Notes under the pieces: generated by a model
The model's database searches: none
What the model was told of the DNA's origin: nothing
The model's input: the letters and a program-made list of their open reading frames with translations, nothing else
Source: a virus
IMG/VR virus record: IMGVR_UViG_3300032325_000466
Location: 124,001-188,000 of that record
DNA length: 64,000 nt
Strand: one strand, 5' to 3'
Shown here: one piece after another, positions 57,781 to 64,000 of the stretch
Position numbering within the stretch: the stretch's first letter is position 1
How the letters are laid out: the number at the start of each line of letters is the position of its first letter
Program-made: the position numbers and the translations under genes

Positions 57781-60700
57781 ATGGCACTAGTATCCCCAGG
57801 CGTAGAAGTTACGATCATTGACCAAAGTCAATATCTTCCTGCCCCAACTAATTCAGTACCTTTTATTTTGTTAGCAACAGCGCAAGATAAAGCAAATCCA
57901 AATGGTACTGGTGTTGCCGCAGCCACTACAGCAGCAAATGCAAATAAATTATTTTTAGTTACTAGTCAGCGTGACTTAGTATCACTATATGGTTCACCAT
58001 TCTTTTACTCAACAACTAATGGTACACCAATTCAAGGTTATGAACTAAATGAATATGGCTTATTAGCGGCTTATTCATTACTAGGTATCACTAATCGTTG
58101 TTATGTATTAAGAGCGGACGTTGATTTAACTAGTTTAGTTGGACAAACAACTCGCCCAACTGGTACCCCTCCTAATGGAACTTATTGGTTAGATACAACT
58201 AATAGTACTTGGGGAATATTCTTATTCAACTCAACTACTGGTAGATTCACACAGCAAACTCCTATTGTAATTACTGATCCAGATAACTTATCAGGTGGTG
58301 TTCCTTTAACCAGTATTGGTAATATCGGTGACTATGCTGTAAATGCTATTCAGGTAGTGGGTTACCCAACTAATGCAGCAGAACAACAATTCTTCTACAA
58401 AACAACAGACAATGTATGGGTAGTATTAGGTGGCGCTGATTGGAATTTAGATATTCCTTGCGTACAGGGAACTAATTCTAATCCTTCATTAACAGCAGCA
58501 CAAACCTTTACAATTGGCATGAGTGGTATATTTACTGCTACTATTACAGTACCAGCAAGTCCAAACAATACAGTTGCAGGCGTTGCAGGTGTAATCAATG
58601 CATTGGACTATGCAGGTCTTACCGCGGCAGTTGTTAGTGATAAGTTAGTAATTTATTCTAATCAACGAGTTACATCAGGTACCGCATCTTTAGTAATGAC
58701 AGCCGGCGGCTCAGGAACTGCTCTATCAGATTTAGGAATAACTGCGGGTACTTATTATCAACCCATAGTACAGTGGGGCACTTCTGCTCAAATGCCACTT
58801 TGGACTACAAGTCAAACTACACCAAGACCAACTGGGTCTGTTTGGATGAAAGCAGGTTCAGCAGGTAATGGTTTAAACGCAGTAGTTTCAGTGTTTAGTA
58901 CTGCTACCAATACATTTATCGCTAAGACAGTTAGCTCACAAACATCAGATTGGGCAGCTTGTGCAAATCTAGACGCTACTGGTGGTCAAACAATACCAGC
59001 TGGTACTATATATGGTCAATATTCATATGGTGGTGATTTACCCTCTTCTCCATATTACTTATGGGAAAGACTTGCGGCAGGTGCTACAGTTATTACTGGG
59101 TCAGTAGTCTCTCCAGAATTTACATCTGGTCCATATACATTAGATGTTGAAGTAAGTGTTCCTGGAAGCCCTACTTTATCTTCAGTTTATGCAATTTCTT
59201 TAGCAGATAATACAGATGCAACTGACTTTGTTGCTGCATGGCAAACCGCTGGTATTCCTAATACCACAGCAACTCTAAACACAGATGGCGCTATTGTACT
59301 AACACATACTAAGGGTGGTGTTATTATACTAAATGACTTCGTTGATGGTGTAAGTAATGGTTTAGTTGCTGCTGCCGGATTTGAAGCAGGTACAACTACA
59401 GGTTGCAAATATGGACCAACAGTAACTACAACATTCAGTGCTGTATCAGGTACAGGCGGCGCTGGTAGTGCTGCAACATTCAATGTTCAATCACAATACG
59501 GTGTATATACATTAGTTGGTGATGGTGTTCAAGCAGGTGGTACAGGATACGCATTAGGTAATCAAATTGTTATTGACGGTGCTGATTTAGGTGGCGTATC
59601 TGGTGCAAATGATTTAACTGTTAAAGTTGCAGCACAATCAGGCGGCATTATTTCTGCTGTTACTATTGTATCAGGTACTGCTACTCAAAATTATTCTACA
59701 CAATTAAGCAATTGGGTAGAATTTACATATATTGCAAATGAGGGTGCTCCATCAGAAGCACCCGCTGAAGATACAAACTGGTTCTACTCAGTAGTAGATC
59801 AAGTTGATATCATGGTTCAGAAAAATGGTTCATGGATTGGTTATCGTAATACTGCATACGACTCAACCGGTGCCCCAGCAGCTACTGGTTCTAATACAAC
59901 AGATCCAGCTGGTCCAATTATAAGTGCTTCTAGTCCAACTACTCAAAGTGATGGTACAACAGCCCTATCATATGGTGATCTATGGATCGATACTAGTGAC
60001 TTAGAAGTGTACCCTGTTATTCGTCGTTGGCAAAGTATTAATGGTGAAGATGGTTGGGTATTAATTGATAACACTGATCAAATCAGTTCCAATGGTGTTC
60101 TATTCCAAGACGCTCGTTGGGCAACTAGTGGATCAGTTAGCCCAGTTGATGATCCTATTCCATCAATCACTTCTCTATTATCTAGCAACTACTTAGACTT
60201 AGATGCACCTAATCCAGATTTATATCCACAAGGTATGCTGTTGTTTAACACACGCCGCTCAGGGTATAATGTTAAGAAATTTAAAACAAATTATTTCAAT
60301 GCTGTAAGATTCCCTGATGAATCACTACCAGCACAAACTAGCACATGGTTAAGTGTTAGCGGAAATCAAAGTAATGGTGCTCCATTCATGGGTCGTTTTG
60401 CTCAACGCAGTATGATCGTAGAATCACTAAAAGCATCTATCGACACCAATACAGACATCCGTGATGAAGATAACTTCTTTAATCTATTAGCTACACCAAA
60501 CTATCCAGAACTACAACCTAACATGGTCGTTCTAAATGCAGATCGTGGTGAAACTGGGTATATCATTGGTGATACACCACTAGGTCTTGCAGACAGTGCT
60601 ACTGAAATTCAAGCTTGGGCTAATAATACCGCTGGTGCTACATCAACTGGTGAAAAGGGACTTGTTACTAGAAATACATATTTAGGTCTGTTCTATCCAA

Positions 60701-61338
60701 GTGGACTTACAAATGACTTGTCAGGAAATGAAGTAGTTGTTCCAGCATCACATATGATGCTAAGAACATTCTTGCGTAATGATAACATTGCCTTTCCTTG
60801 GTTAGCAGCAGCAGGTACCCGTAGAGGTAATATTGATAATGCACTAAACATTGGTTATCTAAATAGAACAACTGACGAGTTTGTACCAATCAAAACTCGC
60901 ATTGGCATTCGTGATGTTCTATATACTAATCAGATTAATCCAATGGTATTCTTTACCGGTGTTGGTCTACTAAACTATGGTAATAAGAATAGTTTCGATT
61001 CTACAAGTGCGCTAGACAGAACCAACGTAGCTCGTTTAGTAAATTACCTTCGTCGTCAACTGACTATTGCAGCTAGACCGTTTGTATTTGAACCAAATGA
61101 TTCAGTTACTCGTCAATCAATTACAGGCGTAGTACAGACACTACTGGTTGACTTAGTTGCAAAGCGTGGTATCTATGATTATCTAGTAGTTTGTGATGAA
61201 TCAAATAACACACCTGCAAGAATTGATAGAAATGAGTTATGGATTGACGTTGCAATTGAACCAGTTAAGGCAGCTGAATTCATTTACATTCCAGTTAGAA
61301 TTCTAAATACTGGCGAGATAGGAAATCAACCACAATAA
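57781..61338 (+). CDS. 18: Tail sheath protein gp18 (1185 aa)
   Basis: N terminus MALVSPGVEVTIIDQS is the T4-like sheath start, and the C-terminal domain (LNIGYLNRTTDEFVPIKTRI, VARLVNYLRRQLTIAARPFVF) is conserved-type. T4 gp18 has 659 residues; the extra 500 are a central insertion (about 110-760) of Ig-like and G/T/S-rich beta modules, including GDLWIDTSDLEVYPVIRRW. The insertion probably decorates the outside of the tail. Own late promoter and terminator fit a very abundant protein. Confidence 0.88.
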   Translation: MALVSPGVEVTIIDQSQYLPAPTNSVPFILLATAQDKANPNGTGVAAATTAANANKLFLVTSQRDLVSLYGSPFFYSTTNGTPIQGYELNEYGLLAAYSLLGITNRCYVLRADVDLTSLVGQTTRPTGTPPNGTYWLDTTNSTWGIFLFNSTTGRFTQQTPIVITDPDNLSGGVPLTSIGNIGDYAVNAIQVVGYPTNAAEQQFFYKTTDNVWVVLGGADWNLDIPCVQGTNSNPSLTAAQTFTIGMSGIFTATITVPASPNNTVAGVAGVINALDYAGLTAAVVSDKLVIYSNQRVTSGTASLVMTAGGSGTALSDLGITAGTYYQPIVQWGTSAQMPLWTTSQTTPRPTGSVWMKAGSAGNGLNAVVSVFSTATNTFIAKTVSSQTSDWAACANLDATGGQTIPAGTIYGQYSYGGDLPSSPYYLWERLAAGATVITGSVVSPEFTSGPYTLDVEVSVPGSPTLSSVYAISLADNTDATDFVAAWQTAGIPNTTATLNTDGAIVLTHTKGGVIILNDFVDGVSNGLVAAAGFEAGTTTGCKYGPTVTTTFSAVSGTGGAGSAATFNVQSQYGVYTLVGDGVQAGGTGYALGNQIVIDGADLGGVSGANDLTVKVAAQSGGIISAVTIVSGTATQNYSTQLSNWVEFTYIANEGAPSEAPAEDTNWFYSVVDQVDIMVQKNGSWIGYRNTAYDSTGAPAATGSNTTDPAGPIISASSPTTQSDGTTALSYGDLWIDTSDLEVYPVIRRWQSINGEDGWVLIDNTDQISSNGVLFQDARWATSGSVSPVDDPIPSITSLLSSNYLDLDAPNPDLYPQGMLLFNTRRSGYNVKKFKTNYFNAVRFPDESLPAQTSTWLSVSGNQSNGAPFMGRFAQRSMIVESLKASIDTNTDIRDEDNFFNLLATPNYPELQPNMVVLNADRGETGYIIGDTPLGLADSATEIQAWANNTAGATSTGEKGLVTRNTYLGLFYPSGLTNDLSGNEVVVPASHMMLRTFLRNDNIAFPWLAAAGTRRGNIDNALNIGYLNRTTDEFVPIKTRIGIRDVLYTNQINPMVFFTGVGLLNYGNKNSFDSTSALDRTNVARLVNYLRRQLTIAARPFVFEPNDSVTRQSITGVVQTLLVDLVAKRGIYDYLVVCDESNNTPARIDRNELWIDVAIEPVKAAEFIYIPVRILNTGEIGNQPQ

Positions 61339-61367
61339 AAATGATACCCCGAAAGGGGTATCATTTT
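61337..61367 (+). terminator. Strong terminator after the sheath gene
   Basis: 13-bp stem AAAATGATACCCC/GGGGTATCATTTT with a GAAA tetraloop. Confidence 0.92.
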
Positions 61368-61371
61368 AAAA

Positions 61372-61379
61372 GATAAATA
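61372..61379 (+). promoter_or_regulatory. Late promoter box (GATAAATA)
   Basis: GATAAATA just after the sheath terminator, 5 nt before the remnant endonuclease ATG and upstream of gp19. Confidence 0.7.
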
Positions 61380-61384
61380 AGAAT

Positions 61385-61507
61385 ATGAAAAATAATTTCT
61401 CTATAATTGGATGTTATGTTTATGCATACTTGAGATGTGACGGGGCACCTTATTATATCGGAAATAGAAATAAAAATTTAACGGCCCTAGTGCCACACGG
61501 AGAATAA
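61385..61507 (+). pseudogene. Remnant of a GIY-YIG homing endonuclease (40 codons)
   Basis: The 40-residue frame reads GCYVYAYLRCDGAPYYIG at residues 9-26, then a changed stretch and LVPHGE before TAA. This is the N-terminal third of a GIY-YIG domain (compare YVYFWIR...PYYVGKGKN at 15795). The catalytic-region R/E/N part is gone, and K has become N after the YIG. It ends 2 nt before the gp19 ATG, so the remnant may now serve as a coupled leader ORF. Confidence 0.75.
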
Positions 61508-61509
61508 TT

Positions 61510-62157
61510 ATGGCCACAGCTAGCCAAAGTCTTTTTAATATGACCGTTGCATCTGACAATGCAGGCGGAAACCAGGGCTTGTTAATGCCCAAACTACAAT
61601 ATAGATTTAGAGTATTATTTCTAAATTTTGGTGTTGGTGCTTCTACTACAGAATTAACCAAACAAGTAATAGACATTAATCGTCCTACTCCAACCTTTGC
61701 AGAAATTCCATTACAAGTATATAATTCTACACTATATTTGGCAGGCAAGCATTCTTGGAATGAATTGACAGTTAATCTTAGAGATGATGCACAAAACGCC
61801 GTAGCAAAATTGGTTGGCCAACAACTGCAAAAGCAGATGGATTTCGTTGAGCAAGCCAGTGCTGCAACAGGACAAGACTATAAGTTTCAAACTAATATTG
61901 AAATTCTAGACGGCGGAAACGGTACCGCAGTGCCTCAAGTATTAGAAACTTGGGAATGCTATGGTTGTTTCTTAAAAACAGCTACATACGGTGCATTAAA
62001 CTACGCTACTAGTGACGCCGTTCAGATTCAACTTGCTATTAGATATGATAACGCAATTCAATCACCACTTGGTTCTGGTGTTGGTACTAATATTGGTAGA
62101 ATCTTAGGTGGTTCAAGTGTTACTGGTATTGGTGCTGGTCAAGGCAACCAAGGCTAA
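61510..62157 (+). CDS. 19: Tail tube protein gp19
   Basis: LMPKLQYRFRVLFLNFG, TKQVIDINRPTPTFAEIPL, HSWNELTVNLRDDA and YGALNYATSDAVQIQLAIRYD follow the two-sheet tube fold of gp19. 215 aa versus 163 in T4, with a glycine-rich C-terminal tail. Order sheath then tube is as in T4. ACGGAGAA serves as ribosome site. Confidence 0.9.
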   Translation: MATASQSLFNMTVASDNAGGNQGLLMPKLQYRFRVLFLNFGVGASTTELTKQVIDINRPTPTFAEIPLQVYNSTLYLAGKHSWNELTVNLRDDAQNAVAKLVGQQLQKQMDFVEQASAATGQDYKFQTNIEILDGGNGTAVPQVLETWECYGCFLKTATYGALNYATSDAVQIQLAIRYDNAIQSPLGSGVGTNIGRILGGSSVTGIGAGQGNQG

Positions 62158-62168
62158 TAACATATAAT

Positions 62169-63389
62169 ATGAGTGGATTCTTTCAAAATCTACTGCAAGA
62201 TTCTGTAAATCAAATTAAGACCGGTGCCGGACAAGCTGTTAACAGCTTTTTCGGCAGCGAGTATCTTAGAGATTATACTCATGCAGCAAAAACATTTAGA
62301 CCAAATGCGTATCAGTACGCACCTAAGTTTAAATTTCTATTTCATGTTCAATTTGAAATTAACAACAACCTATACCAAACTGAGTTTCCCGAAGGATCTA
62401 ACTTTGGTTTAGCCGTCAAAACAGTAAAATTACCAAGTTATCAAATAGACACTGCGACATTGAATCAATACAATCGTAAAAGAATTGTACAAACCAAAAT
62501 CAAATATGATCCTATTGATATTCAATTTCATGACGATAATGGTAATATGATTAATAAATTATGGTATAATTATTACACTTATTATTACAAAGATGCTACT
62601 CAACCAGTAGTACAACCAAGGGGTAGAAGTACTCCTGCCCCGCAAGATAATCCAAATGCTACTAGTGTTTTAGTAAATTATAATCTAAGGACTACTTATT
62701 CTCCTAAAATAGCGGGCAATGATGATTGGGGATATATAGGAGAAACATCTGTTCCTGTTACAGAAGCCAATGCTGGTCTAGGACGAACTAAAATACCGTT
62801 CTTTAAAAATATAACTATATATGGATTTAATCAGCATAATTTTATAGCATATACTCTAATAAATCCTGTTATTAGTAGATTTAATCATGATACTTATAGC
62901 TATGCCGAAAGCGCCGGGACGATGCAGAATAGTATGACCATTGAATATGAAACTGTAACATACGCCGAAGGAGCTGTCGATGGATCTAAACCCAGTAATG
63001 TAATTACTTCATTTGGTCAAGATGCAAACTATGATAGAACTCTAAGCCCTATTTCTAGGCCCGGATCGCAAGCTAATATTTTGGGTCAAGGTGGATTAGT
63101 AAATGCGGCCGGCGGTGTGGCACAAGATTTAGCAACTGGTAATATATTAGGCGCTATACAAAAATCAGGTGCAGCGTATAATACATTTAAAAATGCTAAT
63201 TTAAAACAAGTAGTTAGATCCGAAATAAATAATACACTATACAATGCTACACTGCAATCAATACCTGGAAACCCAAGAAGTGATAGATATTACCCGGCTG
63301 CTAGTAGTACTCCTGGCCCCGGATTGGCAGGTAGCACTGCTGGTACCGGATTGTCTGCCCCACAACCAATACAACCACCTAATAGATAA
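62169..63389 (+). CDS. Tube-fold tail protein, gp19-like paralogue (406 aa)
   Basis: Residues 35-160 (YLRDYTHAAKTFRPNAYQYA, FKFLFHVQFEINN, VKTVKLPSYQIDTATLNQYN, IVQTKIKYDPIDIQFHDDNG) show the strand pattern of tail-tube and tube-initiator proteins. FNHDTYSYAESAGTMQNSMTIEYETV is the late part of the same fold. The long C-terminal tail is disordered. Likely a tube cap, tube initiator or baseplate hub protein; T4 gp48/gp54-type roles are possible. Confidence 0.65.
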   Translation: MSGFFQNLLQDSVNQIKTGAGQAVNSFFGSEYLRDYTHAAKTFRPNAYQYAPKFKFLFHVQFEINNNLYQTEFPEGSNFGLAVKTVKLPSYQIDTATLNQYNRKRIVQTKIKYDPIDIQFHDDNGNMINKLWYNYYTYYYKDATQPVVQPRGRSTPAPQDNPNATSVLVNYNLRTTYSPKIAGNDDWGYIGETSVPVTEANAGLGRTKIPFFKNITIYGFNQHNFIAYTLINPVISRFNHDTYSYAESAGTMQNSMTIEYETVTYAEGAVDGSKPSNVITSFGQDANYDRTLSPISRPGSQANILGQGGLVNAAGGVAQDLATGNILGAIQKSGAAYNTFKNANLKQVVRSEINNTLYNATLQSIPGNPRSDRYYPAASSTPGPGLAGSTAGTGLSAPQPIQPPNR

Positions 63390-63392
63390 ATT

Positions 63393-63752
63393 ATGGCTAG
63401 AATAATAGATTCCCGAGCATCACTAGATCAAACCGTTAGGATCTTTGATCAATTTTATAATTTTGACTTAGTAGTCAGTGGTAGTGAATATGATATTGTT
63501 CACTCTTATTTCATTTCTGTATGCGAAGCCAAACAAATCGCGGATAATTTTACAGTATATTTGTTTAGGATATCTCAAGAAACTAAAGTTTCGGTACTAG
63601 ACTTATTAGAAAATATTCAAGGCCGTAATCAATTAGAAATGAATGTGTTCATTACTTATTATCTAAATACTTTCAAATCTAAAACAGCACTATATGGTAT
63701 AGGTGCTATTCCCCAAGCTAATCAATTTGTAGCAAGAAATGTAGTTCAATAA
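63393..63752 (+). CDS. Conserved-type late protein (119 aa)
   Basis: ARIIDSRASLDQTVRIFDQF, ASEYDIVHSYF-like block (GSEYDIVHSYF), MNVFITYYLNTFKSKTALYG and NQFVARNVV recur, in my memory, in cyanophage-like T4 relatives between tube and head-completion genes. Mostly helical. Role unknown; probably tail or baseplate assembly. Confidence 0.65.
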   Translation: MARIIDSRASLDQTVRIFDQFYNFDLVVSGSEYDIVHSYFISVCEAKQIADNFTVYLFRISQETKVSVLDLLENIQGRNQLEMNVFITYYLNTFKSKTALYGIGAIPQANQFVARNVVQ

Positions 63753-63753
63753 A

Positions 63754-64000
63754 ATGAGCAAGTGGGCACAAGGCTTATATACAGTAAAGAATGCTGCTAA
63801 GTATGTAGGCAAGCGTCAACCAAGATATCGCTCAGGTTGGGAACTAACATTTATGACCTTTTGCGACAATAACAATAGTGTTCTATATTGGGCAAGTGAA
63901 GCAATAGCCGTCCCTTATAGAAACCCACTAACTGGTAAACCCTCAATGTATATCCCTGATTTTTTTGTAGTATATCAAAACAAAACAGGTAAACAAATAG
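63754..64000 (+). CDS. 4: Head completion protein gp4-like (3' partial)
   Basis: Begins MSKWAQGLYTVKNAAKYVG, then RYRSGWELTFMTFCDNN, LYWASEAIAVPYRNP and MYIPDFFVVY. T4 gp4 has the same order (YRSNWEKFFFEWLD, WGSETAVIPY, YFMDIW), a nuclease-like fold. The gene is cut by the window edge after 82 codons. It is needed to finish the packaged head. Confidence 0.8.
   Translation, partial: MSKWAQGLYTVKNAAKYVGKRQPRYRSGWELTFMTFCDNNNSVLYWASEAIAVPYRNPLTGKPSMYIPDFFVVYQNKTGKQI

Noticed and set aside
1-64000. tRNA genes
   Set aside because: No cloverleaf with a TTC-containing T arm and matching acceptor stem was recognised by eye. A tRNA scan would settle it.

Overview
The window is part of the genome of a T4-like myovirus (contractile tail). 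The recognisable genes are T4 family members: large terminase (gp17), sheath (gp18), tube (gp19), neck and tail-completion proteins (gp13, gp14, gp15), head-completion protein (gp4), gp32, UvsX, UvsY, UvsW, the gp41 helicase, the gp61 primase, a DHFR-thymidylate synthase pair and dNMP kinase (gp1). The DNA is AT-rich. No photosynthesis genes, no tRNA genes and no CRISPR array were seen. Spanins (including an outer-membrane lipoprotein) and near-consensus sigma70 promoters indicate a Gram-negative host. A small gene at 17563 resembling a family I associate with Burkholderiales weakly suggests a betaproteobacterium. All of this is inference from sequence reading; no database was searched.

Layout. 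1-5.8 kb: a VWA/metallopeptidase-like protein cut by the window edge, small unknown genes, and nucleotide metabolism (DHFR with a zinc-ribbon tail, ThyA). 5.8-9.9 kb: a glycosyltransferase-like protein, the spanin pair, a virion protein, two small proteins with capsid-targeting-like N termini, a methyltransferase and a YfiM-like membrane protein. 9.9-15.7 kb: terminase, then a 1359-residue protein that reads like a protease-processed polyprotein. 15.8-20.4 kb: a GIY-YIG endonuclease, then gp32, UvsX and UvsY. 20.4-25.2 kb: an island of relatively GC-rich genes, several behind near-identical consensus sigma70 promoters, ending with an AAA+ ATPase and a strong terminator. 25.2-33.9 kb: UvsW, a second GIY-YIG-like enzyme, a clamp-loader-like protein, an array of small paralogues, deoxyribonucleotidase, a DexA-like exonuclease, a miniature DnaE-like protein and peptide deformylase. 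34-43.7 kb: primase-helicase, then head-associated genes, an A-type Fe-S carrier and a PD-(D/E)XK nuclease. 43.7-49.3 kb: fibre and virion proteins. 49.3-53.6 kb, minus strand: endonuclease, Nudix, gp15, gp14. 53.6-64 kb: MazG-like protein, gp13, dNMP kinase, HNH endonuclease (minus), sheath, tube, a tube-like protein and the start of gp4.

Expression logic visible in the DNA. There are two promoter classes. One is sigma70-like (TTGACA, 17 bp, TATAAT), used for replication and accessory genes. The other is a T4-type late box (consensus GATAAATA or TATAAATA) in front of virion, lysis and packaging genes on both strands. Several genes start exactly 5 nt after a late box, or 6 nt after a -10 hexamer, which would give leaderless mRNAs.

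The most unusual object is the 11583-15662 gene. It carries about eleven M-A-E-G-like sites, mostly 58-77 residues apart, that resemble prohead-protease sites, so it may be a polyprotein of capsid-internal modules.
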